Shown: positions 10,006 through 19,541, numbered from the stretch's first letter. The stretch is DNA of 32,835 nt from Candidatus Nomurabacteria bacterium (GCA_031261545.1 JAISJL010000009.1:1-32835); one strand, 5' to 3'. Made by a program: numbers and translations. Notes: generated from the letters alone by a model not told the origin.

Positions 10006-10367
10006 TACTTAGTCTCCTTTTTCGCAACTTTTTTATCGCTTTTCTCGAGTTTTTCGGCTTTCTTGGCTTCTTCTGGTTGCTCAAAGAACGGCAATTTCTT
10101 CCCGTCTTCAATCTTCACAAAAGCAATCTTTCGGTCGGCTCGCACAATCGTCAACGGATATTTATTTTTGCCGCGCGAAACCCGCGCTTCCTTGCCTTTT
10201 CGGCTCAAAGTGTCAACAGATAAAACTTTCACCTTGAACTCGCCAGCCACAATCTTGGCGATCTCTTGCTTGCTGGTTTTACCAGTAATGTCGAACATAT
10301 AAGTATTTCGAGTTTCTGCCAAAAGTCGGCATTTCTCACTCAAAATTGGTTTAATCGTTTTAAGCAT
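10005..10367 (-). CDS. rplW: 50S ribosomal protein L23
   Basis: MLKTIKPILSEKCRLLAETRNTYMFDITGKTSKQEIAKIVAGEFKVKVLSVDTL; start could be 10379 (MEEQMLK). Confidence 0.9.
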   Translation of the reverse strand: MLKTIKPILSEKCRLLAETRNTYMFDITGKTSKQEIAKIVAGEFKVKVLSVDTLSRKGKEARVSRGKNKYPLTIVRADRKIAFVKIEDGKKLPFFEQPEEAKKAEKLEKSDKKVAKKETK

Positions 10368-10965
10368 TTGTTCCTCCAATCAACCATTCTTCAATCATCT
10401 TGACCGAACTCTCCGTCAAGGCCACCTTGTCGGCGTTCAACAAATCAAAAACCGTCAAATACGTTGGTCGCACCACTTTCAGGTCCGCCACATTACCAGT
10501 CGCTCGCAAGACCAATTCGGTCTTCTCCGCCACTACCAAAAGCACGCGACCCGCAAGTTTATTATCAGCCAAAAACTTGAGCGTCTCCTTGACCTTTCCG
10601 TCCTTTGGTGCAAAATCTGGAACAATCGCCAAAGTTTTGTCCGCCAAAGCCAAGCTCAACGCTTGCGCCACAGCTGTTCGCTTTGCAGTTTTGCTGAGCG
10701 ACTTCGTGTAGTTTTCGTTGCCCGTTGGACCCCAAACAATACCACCATGTCGCCAGATCGGGTTTCGTGTTGAGCCAAATCGCGCCCGACCAGTTCCCTT
10801 TTGTTTCCAAGGTTTTTTGCCACCGCCTCGCACCTCACCGCGCTTCAAGGTCTTTGCCTGTGCGCTGCGTGAATTTGCCAAATAAGCGTCATACGCCAAC
10901 TTCAACAGTTCGTGATTTTCAACTTTAATCTCAAAAATCTCTGGGTTTAATTTAATTTCACTCAT
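10360..10965 (-). CDS. rplD: 50S ribosomal protein L4
   Basis: RSAQAKTLKRGEVRGGGKKPWKQKGTGRARFGSTRNPIWRHGGIVWGP. Confidence 0.97.
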   Translation of the reverse strand: MSEIKLNPEIFEIKVENHELLKLAYDAYLANSRSAQAKTLKRGEVRGGGKKPWKQKGTGRARFGSTRNPIWRHGGIVWGPTGNENYTKSLSKTAKRTAVAQALSLALADKTLAIVPDFAPKDGKVKETLKFLADNKLAGRVLLVVAEKTELVLRATGNVADLKVVRPTYLTVFDLLNADKVALTESSVKMIEEWLIGGTNA

Positions 10966-11597
10966 TATTTATTTCCTCCCGCGACGTTCGCTTCTACCGT
11001 CACTAAACCTCGTTTCGGACCCGGCACAGCGCCTTTCAATCCGAGCAAATTGTTTTCCAAGTCAATATATGCCACAACCAAGTTCTTGACCGTGACCTTA
11101 TCTGACCCCATTCGCCCAGGCATTCGTTTACCCTTAAAGATTTTCTGTGGATACATCGAACCAATCGAACCAACCTTGCGGATGTCGCCTTTGCCACCGT
11201 GCGTGTGTCGCGCCGTGGTAAAGTTGTGCCGCTTGACCGTTCCAGCAAAACCCTTACCTTTGCTCGTTGCGCTCGCTTCGACCTTATCCCCCAACGCAAA
11301 ATCGGCTACCGTCATCTGGTCGCCAACTTTAATTGCTTCAACTTCATCCGTGCGAAATTCGCGAATTTCTTTCGGACAAATCCCTTTGACGGCCTTTTCC
11401 AAGTGTCCCGTCAAGGCCTTGCTCAAGTTCTTACCCTGACCATATACCACCTGCACAGCGTTATAACCATCACTATCGACAGTCTTCACTTGAGTAACCG
11501 TGCATGGGCCAGCCTGAATCACCGTGATCGGAGTCACGACACCATCAGAACCAATGATCTGAGTCATACCAATTTTGGTACCTAAAATGACTTTCAT
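10965..11597 (-). CDS. rplC: 50S ribosomal protein L3
   Basis: MKVILGTKIGMTQI...; FKGKRMPGRMGSDKVTVKNLVV. Confidence 0.97.
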   Translation of the reverse strand: MKVILGTKIGMTQIIGSDGVVTPITVIQAGPCTVTQVKTVDSDGYNAVQVVYGQGKNLSKALTGHLEKAVKGICPKEIREFRTDEVEAIKVGDQMTVADFALGDKVEASATSKGKGFAGTVKRHNFTTARHTHGGKGDIRKVGSIGSMYPQKIFKGKRMPGRMGSDKVTVKNLVVAYIDLENNLLGLKGAVPGPKRGLVTVEANVAGGNK

Positions 11598-11728
11598 TTA
11601 ATCTCCCATTAGCAAACCTTGGTTTACAATCCGGTTTCCCTTCACTAGGACCTAGATCTTGACCAAGTTTTACACTTAACTTATTGTTTAATCTGTTGAA
11701 CACACATCACAGCATGCTCCATACTTTC

Positions 11729-11757
11729 ATTATAGCACACTTGGGCGCAAAAATCAA
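11729..11757 (-). promoter_or_regulatory. Sigma70-type promoter for the ribosomal-protein operon
   Basis: Minus strand TTGATT-N17-TATAAT (-35 at 11752-11757, -10 at 11729-11734) upstream of rplC with an approx. 125-nt 5'UTR. Confidence 0.75.
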
Positions 11758-12827
11758 GCGTTTTTGTCCAAAAAGCTTTCAACAAATCCCTCAATCTTTC
11801 CGCCCAAAACTTTCGCCACGTCTGTTTCCTCATATTTTGTTCGCGTATCCTTGACCAACTGATATGGTTGCATCACATAATTCCGAATCTGCGCCCCCCA
11901 CGATGCCGATTTCCCCGCCGAAAGTTCCCCGATAGTCTGCGCATGCTGCTCCTGTCGCAGCTGCTCCAACTTCGCCGCCAAAATCTTCATCGCCGTTTCG
12001 CGGTTTTGCAGTTGCGACCGCTCGTTCTGGATCGCCACCATAATCCCCGTCGGCAAATGCGTAATCCGCACCGCGCTGTCCGTCGTGTTGACGCTCTGCC
12101 CTCCGTGTCCTCCCGCCCGATAAACATCAATCTTCAAGTCCTTCTCGTCAATTTTCACAACCGAAGGCTTAATCTCCGGCAAAATCTCCACCAAAGCAAA
12201 CGAAGTCTGCCGCAGATTGTCCGCATTAAACGGACTCATCCGCACCAACCGATGCACTCCATTCTCGCTCTTTAACATTCCATAGGCAAAATCTCCACTG
12301 ATCTCCATCACCGCCGTCTTAATCCCAGCTTCATCCGCCTTGCTAATTTCAATAATCCTAACCACAAACCCATGATTTTCCGCAAACCGCAAATACATCT
12401 TCTGCAACATCTCCGCAAAATCCTGCGCATCCAACCCACCAACACCCGCCGTAATCCGCATAATCACATTGCCAAAGTCATATTCGCCCGCAAACCGCAA
12501 AACTTTCTCCAATTCCGAAACTTCGTCCTCCAAACCAGCCAAATCCGCCTCAATCTCATCACTAATCGAAGCATCATCCAACTCAATCAAATCCCGCAAT
12601 TCCAAAACCCGCTCCCGCACCGCCACCCACGGCCTGACCAGACGATTGAGCGCCGACAGTTCCTCCGCCTTTTCCTGCGCCACCCGCGGATTATTCCAAA
12701 TCTCCGAATCCGCCAATTCCGCCGTCAACTCCTCTGTCAACAAGCTCTTCGCCTCGCCGCCGATCTTCTCCCACGCCTTATCAATCCGCGAAAGTAGCGC
12801 TACTATTTTTCCCTTAAACTTATCCAT
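11754..12827 (-). CDS. prfB: Peptide chain release factor 2
   Basis: SPF tripeptide (HRLVRMSPFNADNLRQTSFALVEILPE) and GGQ motif (GGHGGQSVNTTDSAVRITHLPTGI). Start placed at MDKFKGK (ATG 12827), overlapping the upstream stop at 12820-12822. Confidence 0.95.
   Translation of the reverse strand: MDKFKGKIVALLSRIDKAWEKIGGEAKSLLTEELTAELADSEIWNNPRVAQEKAEELSALNRLVRPWVAVRERVLELRDLIELDDASISDEIEADLAGLEDEVSELEKVLRFAGEYDFGNVIMRITAGVGGLDAQDFAEMLQKMYLRFAENHGFVVRIIEISKADEAGIKTAVMEISGDFAYGMLKSENGVHRLVRMSPFNADNLRQTSFALVEILPEIKPSVVKIDEKDLKIDVYRAGGHGGQSVNTTDSAVRITHLPTGIMVAIQNERSQLQNRETAMKILAAKLEQLRQEQHAQTIGELSAGKSASWGAQIRNYVMQPYQLVKDTRTKYEETDVAKVLGGKIEGFVESFLDKNA
12793..12804. repeat. Palindrome AGTAGCGCTACT, copy 2 (inside prfB)
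   Basis: Perfect 12-bp palindrome, context AAAGTAGCGCTACTATT. Confidence 0.95.
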
Positions 12828-15390
12828 TGACCAGTTCCTCAAATAATTCCCTTGCCCAATCCTGCATCGGATACCTCTGTTCATAATCATAATCCGCCTT
12901 TGGCACCCCAAACGGCAATTCCGCAAACTGCTCTCCAAACCGCAAACGCGTCATCCAATACGCCGTCCGTAGTTCATCGATCTCTCCCACGCATTCAAAC
13001 GGCTTAATCACACCGTCAACTCCAAGCAGCCCCTTGAAATCTTCTCGCAAACTTTCTTTGCCAAACAAGTCCTGCCCGCCAAAAATCTGCTTCACCTCGC
13101 TCCCAACAAACGGCGCCAACATCAAAAACAAATTGGCACATTTTGGACAATTTCCGCACCATTTTAATTCACGGTTGTCCGCATTCTGCCGATAATTTTC
13201 CCGATTACAAGAGCTAAATCTTCGCCCAAATTTTTCCCACGCAAACTCCTTAAACAATTCCACCGTCTTTAATTCCGATATACCCCGCAAAATCGACCCA
13301 ACCTTAATATTCGACGAAACATTTTTCCGGACATATTCGGCAAACATTTTCTCCGCTCGCCAAGTCTTACTTGTTTGGTGTTGCACTTCCAAATCCGCCT
13401 CGCCAGTCAGAGATTTTATCGCCTTAGTATTCGGTTCATTACCCTCGTGCGAAATCGAAAATAACAAAGTTTCTCGCCCCAACAACATCATTTGCAAAAC
13501 GCTGATTGACAACAGCACCAAAGTAATCGGAACATGTCCGTTCATCGCACCAACCGATGCCGCTTTTTGCAAATTTGCAAAGTCCAGCCGTCGTTGCGTA
13601 ATCAAAAGTTTCTCACCCAAATTGTCCAAAACCACAGGGTGATGATCACCATTTGCCACAAAACACGGCTGCCAATTTTTCACACTTTGCCCCAATAGCG
13701 CCGCCACCAAAAGCGAATCTTTCCCTCCACTCTGCGTCGACAAAATCCCCTCGCCAGAATAATTTTCATCATTTTTTTCCAAATCTTCGACATTACTCTC
13801 AAAATGCGCAAGATCTTCTCGCCTCAATTTATTCTGAAAAGCAAATTCGCTCAAACCTTCCTGATACGCAAAATCCAGTAATTCTTTCAAGTCTTTATTT
13901 ATTTTTTGCCCATCACGAAACCTCACCGTACGACTTGGCCAAGCCTTGTAATACGATGTTCCGATAAGATTATAGCACACTTGGAGCATTTTGTCAATAG
14001 TTTTCGGGTATTTTCTCAATATATCATCTGTTAATTCATTTCCACAAAGTTCAATTTTCTCCTCAAAATCAATCCCACCCGACCGATACCGACAAGTCAG
14101 AACCAAATCATCAAACGCATAGCCCAGAAACTCAAACTCGCCCAATCCGCGAATGATCTTCTGGAACCTTTGACCACGATCATAAAAATCACGAAACATA
14201 TCAAAACTCGGCGCACCTGGGCTCATCAAAACCGCCAAGCTATTCGCCTTGGCGAAATCAAAAGTTTCCCCGACCGTTTGCTCAAACTCGTCGCCCGCCA
14301 ACACATAGTCAAACCCATCCAAATATTCGGCAATCGCCGAAGCCGTCTGCCCAATCAGCCACACCTTGCGCAAACTTCCCCGCTCAAATTCTCGTTTCAA
14401 GATTGAAGCGATCTCACCGTAATTCCCCAAGCCACGGTCAAACCCTCCCGCAATCAAAGCATATTTTTTGCCAACATCGCCGAGCGCCCCAGTCGCCACA
14501 TCAAGCGACGGCATCGAAGCCGAAAAATTGTCATCCCAAACTTCCACTCCGTCAATTTCCCCCACCAGCTCCATCCGGTGCGGCAAAGGCTTCACGTTAT
14601 TTAGACCCTTTTTAATCACCTCAATATCGCCGCCGATAATCTCCCACGTCGCGTCAATCGCCGCCAAGGCATTTTCCAAATTGTGCGCACCAATCAACCG
14701 AAGTTCCGAAGTTGCACAAACGACGTCCGAACCATAATAGAACTCACCGCCCACAATATGCGCCTGATCCAAAGATGGATATGCCACTTTTTTCGCTGCC
14801 GATTTCTCCGCAATTTGTAAAGTTAATTCATTCCCAGCATAATAAACGCACAGATCCTCATTTGTTTGGTGTCGAACCAAATTGCTCTTTGCCGCCAAAT
14901 AATCCTCTCGCGATAAATGTTTATCCAAATGATCATCCTCAACTCGCAAAATCACCGCAACAGCTGGCGACGCCAGCAAATCCCATGCCTGAAAACTACT
15001 CGTTTCATAAATATAAAAATCCAAGTTTTCAGCAATCGCATCAAGTGCTGGTTCGCCAATATTTCCGACAACCTTTGTCTTAAACCCACTCGCTTTCAAT
15101 ATCTCTGCAATAATCGTCGATGTCGTGCCTTTGCCCTTCGTCCCCGTTACGGCGATGATTTTCTCTCTCGACACATTTTCATAGAATAGTTTCGTTGCAC
15201 TCGTCGTAATCCCATCGGTTTTGACAAACCTCGGTGGCAAACTTGGACTCCGCACAATCAAATCACCACGGACTTCAATCTCACTCTCAACCTTTTCAAC
15301 CACCTCAAACTCCGCCTCTGGATATTTTGCACGCAAAAACTTCTCCGCCGATTGGTTTTCTTTCCCATATCCGAGCAAAACTATCTTCAT
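12820..15390 (-). CDS. Fusion: MurD-like Mur ligase (N-terminal) + MurL-like UDP-MurNAc-L-Ala-L-Glu epimerase domain (C-terminal)
   Basis: 856 aa. N-terminal half has Mur ligase P-loop AVTGTKGKGTTSTIIAEIL, LRVEDDHLDKH, AHNLENALAA, ALIAGGFDRG. C-terminal half has STQSGGKDSLLVAALL, NGDHHPV, CGNCPKCANLFLMLAPF, resembling MurL family proteins. Confidence 0.85.
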   Translation of the reverse strand: MKIVLLGYGKENQSAEKFLRAKYPEAEFEVVEKVESEIEVRGDLIVRSPSLPPRFVKTDGITTSATKLFYENVSREKIIAVTGTKGKGTTSTIIAEILKASGFKTKVVGNIGEPALDAIAENLDFYIYETSSFQAWDLLASPAVAVILRVEDDHLDKHLSREDYLAAKSNLVRHQTNEDLCVYYAGNELTLQIAEKSAAKKVAYPSLDQAHIVGGEFYYGSDVVCATSELRLIGAHNLENALAAIDATWEIIGGDIEVIKKGLNNVKPLPHRMELVGEIDGVEVWDDNFSASMPSLDVATGALGDVGKKYALIAGGFDRGLGNYGEIASILKREFERGSLRKVWLIGQTASAIAEYLDGFDYVLAGDEFEQTVGETFDFAKANSLAVLMSPGAPSFDMFRDFYDRGQRFQKIIRGLGEFEFLGYAFDDLVLTCRYRSGGIDFEEKIELCGNELTDDILRKYPKTIDKMLQVCYNLIGTSYYKAWPSRTVRFRDGQKINKDLKELLDFAYQEGLSEFAFQNKLRREDLAHFESNVEDLEKNDENYSGEGILSTQSGGKDSLLVAALLGQSVKNWQPCFVANGDHHPVVLDNLGEKLLITQRRLDFANLQKAASVGAMNGHVPITLVLLSISVLQMMLLGRETLLFSISHEGNEPNTKAIKSLTGEADLEVQHQTSKTWRAEKMFAEYVRKNVSSNIKVGSILRGISELKTVELFKEFAWEKFGRRFSSCNRENYRQNADNRELKWCGNCPKCANLFLMLAPFVGSEVKQIFGGQDLFGKESLREDFKGLLGVDGVIKPFECVGEIDELRTAYWMTRLRFGEQFAELPFGVPKADYDYEQRYPMQDWARELFEELVNG
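13969..13997 (-). promoter_or_regulatory. Perfect consensus sigma70 promoter inside the MurD-MurL ORF
   Basis: Minus strand TTGACA-aaatgctccaagtgtgc-TATAAT (17-bp spacer). Confidence 0.6.
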
Positions 15391-16667
15391 ACAAAAATCC
15401 CTTCCAAAACTTTATAAAGTTCCGCAACCCGCACGTCGTCCTTATTTCCCACTCCCGTCAGCGTCCAAATCCCACTCGCCACAAACTCCCGCGCCAATTT
15501 CACCAAATCCTCCTTGCGAATTTTCTGTAATCGCTCCGGCAAATCACTCCGCAGATTAACCTCGTCATAATTAAAATAATTCCCCACATAACTCTCCGCC
15601 AACGCCGCCACCGTCTGCCCGCCCATCAAATACCGCCCATAGGCATACGATTTGAACGCTTCAATCTCCTCGTCGCTAATCCAACTCGCCAAAATACCCA
15701 AAATCTCATCTCGCACAATCTGGAAAAGTTGCTTCGCCGCCTCATAATTGACTTCCCCGCCAAAATCCCACGCGCTATAATTATCTCCCGAGTTCACCTC
15801 GCTCATCACTCCATAAACCAGCCCCAATTTCCGCGCCTTGCCAAAAATCCGGCTGTAAAGCGTTCCGGTCAAGATGTGATTGAGCGCATCCATCGCCAAG
15901 TTCTCTGTAAAGTTGAACCGTCGTGTTACCATCATCGAAAACCCAAACGACAAATTCGCCGCATCCTTCCGCTGGATTAGCCTCGCCGGAGCCGCCACAT
16001 ACTCATCTTTTGGCAATTCCAATCTCTCGCCAAGCCGAAGCCCAAAATTTTCCATTTTCTCAATCACCAAAGCTCGTTTATCTCCAATATTTCCAGCAAT
16101 GAGGAACCGCATATTTTTCGCCGTGTGAGTCAAGGCGTGATGGTTACAAATATCTTTCAGCGAAATATTCGGCAAAGTTTTCAAGCTCTCATCCAATATC
16201 AAAATGTCTTCGCCCAAATCCTTCTGCATGTGTTGCCAAATCAGCCGCCCATAGTTATTCTTATATCCCGTCAATTCGTTGGTGATATTACCCTTTTCGC
16301 TCATCATCTCATCTTCGTTGAACTTTGGTTTCGCAATCGCCAATTTCTGCAAATCAAAAATCCGCTCCCACTCAAAATCCGCACAGCTCGCCACATAAGT
16401 CATCGCAAAATCCGCCGTAAAGGCGTTGTGATACGCCCCGTTTTTGGTAAAGTCTGCTTCATAATCCTGCTCATCCTTGAATCGTGCGTTCGCTCCAAAA
16501 GCCATATGCTCCATCAGGTGCGCTGTCTCATATTTACTCTTGTCTCGCACAAAGCGATTTCCAGCCCGAAACCCAAACCGCATGTCAACAATCCGCGCCG
16601 CAGGCACATCAATCAGCAACCCCTTGGCACCGTTTTTTAACTCAATTTCTTCAACTTTATGCTCCAT
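15387..16667 (-). CDS. M16 family (insulinase-like) zinc peptidase
   Basis: HxxEH inverted zinc motif: TAHLMEHMAFGAN; M16 fold-like sequence MRFGFRAGNRF, NITNELTGY. Confidence 0.9.
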   Translation of the reverse strand: MEHKVEEIELKNGAKGLLIDVPAARIVDMRFGFRAGNRFVRDKSKYETAHLMEHMAFGANARFKDEQDYEADFTKNGAYHNAFTADFAMTYVASCADFEWERIFDLQKLAIAKPKFNEDEMMSEKGNITNELTGYKNNYGRLIWQHMQKDLGEDILILDESLKTLPNISLKDICNHHALTHTAKNMRFLIAGNIGDKRALVIEKMENFGLRLGERLELPKDEYVAAPARLIQRKDAANLSFGFSMMVTRRFNFTENLAMDALNHILTGTLYSRIFGKARKLGLVYGVMSEVNSGDNYSAWDFGGEVNYEAAKQLFQIVRDEILGILASWISDEEIEAFKSYAYGRYLMGGQTVAALAESYVGNYFNYDEVNLRSDLPERLQKIRKEDLVKLAREFVASGIWTLTGVGNKDDVRVAELYKVLEGIFV

Positions 16668-16670
16668 AAG

Positions 16671-19394
16671 CTATCGTTTTTTGCTCTTTTTCTTATTTTT
16701 TCCACCTTTTTTCGCAGAAGTCTTCGCCTTTTTCCCAACGTTTTTACCGCCACGATTCGCTTTTTTGATCACTTCGCCCTCCTTGAACTCCTTGTCGCCG
16801 ATCTTCTTCTCCTTGCTAACTTCGTTAACGCCCTTGTCATTGCCCTTCGCCGCTTCAATCAAATCACTCTCCAATTTATCATCTGCGAGATGCGCCACTT
16901 CCTGCTTACGCACACTCAGCACCAATTTCAGCACTTGCTCACGCAAAGTTGTCTGCAATCCGTCGAACAGTTTTTGCGATTCCGAACGATATTCCACCAG
17001 AGGATCGCGTTGCCCCACGCTCCGCCAGTGAATCCCCTCGCGCAGATATTGCATATTCTCCAAATGTTGCATCCACAGCGTATCCATCACTTGCAAATAC
17101 ACTTCTCGTTCAATCTTGCGCATAATTTCCGCACCAAACTCATCCTCTTTCTGATAATAAATCGCCTTGATGTATTCCAAGCTCTTCTGTTTGCGGATTT
17201 TCTCGTTCTTAATAGCGCCAATCTCCATCACCTTCTCACGCTCATTTTCGCCGAGCAGTAACAATTCCTTAAAGTTTGCCCACCAATGTTTGTTGTATTT
17301 CGCTGGCACTTCGCTCAAAATCTCCGCCGACCGCACGATCAGTTGCTTAATTTCCTTATTCATGTCGTCCCCGTCCAAAATCTTGCGACGGATCGAATAA
17401 ATCATCTTGCGATGTCGGCTAATCACGTTGTCATATTGCACCACGTTTTTGCGCGAATCAAAGTTGAATCCCTCAACCCGCTTCTGCGCGCTCTCCAATA
17501 TTTTGCTAATCATCTTGTTGGAAATCGGCATATCATCCGAAAGTCCCATCCGTGTCATCACCGTTGCAATCCGATCGCCTTGGAAAATTCGCATCAAGTC
17601 ATCTTCGGTCGATACGAAGAATTGCGTTTCGCCCGGATCACCCTGCCGCCCACCGCGACCGCGCAACTGGTTGTCAATCCGTCGGCTTTCGTGTCGTTCT
17701 GACCCAATCACCACCAATCCGCCCAATTCCACCACGCCTTTACCCAATTTGATGTCTGTTCCACGCCCTGCCATATTCGTCGCCAGCGTAATCGCCTTTT
17801 TCTCGCCCGCCTTGGCGATAATCGCCGCCTCACGCTCGTTGTTCTTCGCGTTCAGCATCTCGTAAGGCAATTTTGCTTTGTCCAAATATCCCGCAATCAG
17901 TTCATTTTTGACAATCGACGCACTCCCGACCAAAACCGGTCGCCCAGCTTTGTTATGTTCCTTAATTTTCTCCACAATCGCCCTAATCTTGGCATCCTCT
18001 GTTCGGTAAATCAAATCGTCTTTGTCAACGCGCGTAATCGGCTTGTTCGACGGAATCTGCACCACTGCCAGTTTATAGATCTGGTGAAACTCCTCTTCCT
18101 CTGTGAACGCCGTCCCCGTCATACCCGAAAGTTTGCGATACAGCCGGAAAAAGTTTTGATACGAAATCGTCGCCAAAGTCATCGACTCTTGTCGCACCTC
18201 TACCGCTTCCTTCGCCTCAATCGCCTGATGCAGCCCCTCGTTATACCGTCGCCCCGCCATCAGTCGCCCCGTATGCTCATCCACAATCATCACCTCACCG
18301 TCACGCGTCACCACATATTCCTTGTCCTTATGAAACAATGTTTCCGCTCGCAAAGCTTGATCAAGGTGGTAAATATAATGCACATTTTCTGGCTTATAGA
18401 TGTTTTTGACTCCCAAGGCCTTCTCCATCTTGGAAATCCCCTCGTCCGTCAATGTTACCGTGCGATGCTTTTCGTCCAAAATGTAGTCTTCGTCTGTAAT
18501 TGTCTTCATAATCTCCGCAAATTTGTAATAATTCGCCGGATTGTCCGCCGCTGGAGCCGAAATAATCAGGGGCGTTCGTGCTTCATCAATCAAAATCGAG
18601 TCCACCTCGTCCACAATCGCATAATTCAGCGATCTCTGTCGCAAACTGTCCGTGTCGCGCACCATGTTGTCGCGCAAATAGTCAAACCCAAATTCACTGT
18701 TCGTTCCATAGGTAATGTCGGCATTATAAGCCTCTTTGCGTGTCGCCGGCTTCAAGTGTTTCATCTTCTCGTCGTCGTGATCTGGGTTCTCAAACTCTGG
18801 ATCATAAATAAACGATGCGCTGTTGATAATCACACCAACAGATAACCCCAAGAAGTGGTAAACCTCCGCCATCCACGATCCGTCGCGCTGCGCCAAGTAG
18901 TCGTTGACCGTCACAATATGCACGCCTTTGCCCTCAAGAGCGTTGAGCACCGCTGGCAGCGTCGCCACCAGTGTCTTCCCCTCACCTGTTTTCATCTCCG
19001 CCACATTACCCTCGTGCAGCACCATACCGCCAATCAACTGCACATCAAAGTGTCGCATCCCCAGCGACCGCGTCGCCGCCTCGCGCACCAGCGCAAACAC
19101 ATCCGGCAAAAGTTCATCCACCTTCGGGTTTCTCTCGCCATTGGCGATTTTTGGCGACTTCTCTGCAAACCCTAGCAGATCGTCCTGCCACGCCTTCACT
19201 TGCTCACGCAACCCCTCATCTGTCATCTCGGCATACTTCTCTGCCCCAGCATTGATCAGCACCACCCCCTTCATCAACCGCTTTATCGTCCTCTTCGCCG
19301 CATCCCCAAACACCCTCTGCAAAAACTTCGTCGTCGCCGTCTTATCGGCCAATTTATCCGTTGGTTTCTTGTTCTCCGCTTTTTTCCTTGCCAT
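16671..19394 (-). CDS. secA: Preprotein translocase subunit SecA
   Basis: MRHFDVQLIGGMVLHEGNVAEMKTGEGKTLVATLPAVLNAL, DYLAQRDGSWM, TNMAGRGTDIKLG; start at MARKK (ATG 19394 with an AGGA upstream). Lys-rich C-terminus, no zinc-binding SEC-C cysteines. Confidence 0.98.
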   Translation of the reverse strand: MARKKAENKKPTDKLADKTATTKFLQRVFGDAAKRTIKRLMKGVVLINAGAEKYAEMTDEGLREQVKAWQDDLLGFAEKSPKIANGERNPKVDELLPDVFALVREAATRSLGMRHFDVQLIGGMVLHEGNVAEMKTGEGKTLVATLPAVLNALEGKGVHIVTVNDYLAQRDGSWMAEVYHFLGLSVGVIINSASFIYDPEFENPDHDDEKMKHLKPATRKEAYNADITYGTNSEFGFDYLRDNMVRDTDSLRQRSLNYAIVDEVDSILIDEARTPLIISAPAADNPANYYKFAEIMKTITDEDYILDEKHRTVTLTDEGISKMEKALGVKNIYKPENVHYIYHLDQALRAETLFHKDKEYVVTRDGEVMIVDEHTGRLMAGRRYNEGLHQAIEAKEAVEVRQESMTLATISYQNFFRLYRKLSGMTGTAFTEEEEFHQIYKLAVVQIPSNKPITRVDKDDLIYRTEDAKIRAIVEKIKEHNKAGRPVLVGSASIVKNELIAGYLDKAKLPYEMLNAKNNEREAAIIAKAGEKKAITLATNMAGRGTDIKLGKGVVELGGLVVIGSERHESRRIDNQLRGRGGRQGDPGETQFFVSTEDDLMRIFQGDRIATVMTRMGLSDDMPISNKMISKILESAQKRVEGFNFDSRKNVVQYDNVISRHRKMIYSIRRKILDGDDMNKEIKQLIVRSAEILSEVPAKYNKHWWANFKELLLLGENEREKVMEIGAIKNEKIRKQKSLEYIKAIYYQKEDEFGAEIMRKIEREVYLQVMDTLWMQHLENMQYLREGIHWRSVGQRDPLVEYRSESQKLFDGLQTTLREQVLKLVLSVRKQEVAHLADDKLESDLIEAAKGNDKGVNEVSKEKKIGDKEFKEGEVIKKANRGGKNVGKKAKTSAKKGGKNKKKSKKR

Positions 19395-19512
19395 ATTTTC
19401 CTTCATAATAATTAAACTTTACCCCACTCATTATACCCATAATACACCATCTTGCTCAACTTTGCAACCATATTTTACAATCTTTACTAACAGATTACAC
19501 GCGCTAAATGTA

Positions 19513-19541
19513 TTGACTTTTATCGTAATTCGTGCTATAAT
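19513..19541 (+). promoter_or_regulatory. Promoter of lipoprotein gene
   Basis: TTGACT-N17-TATAAT. Confidence 0.8.

Noticed and set aside
2309-12846. Numerous plus-strand and alternate-frame ORFs over the r-protein operon and prfB
   Set aside because: Opposite-strand or out-of-frame with confidently identified ribosomal proteins; translations are low-complexity shadow sequences.
12827-12938. Extended N-terminus of prfB starting at 12938
   Set aside because: The extra 37 codons overlap the end of the MurD-MurL gene and do not resemble RF2; ATG 12827 fits the usual N-terminus.
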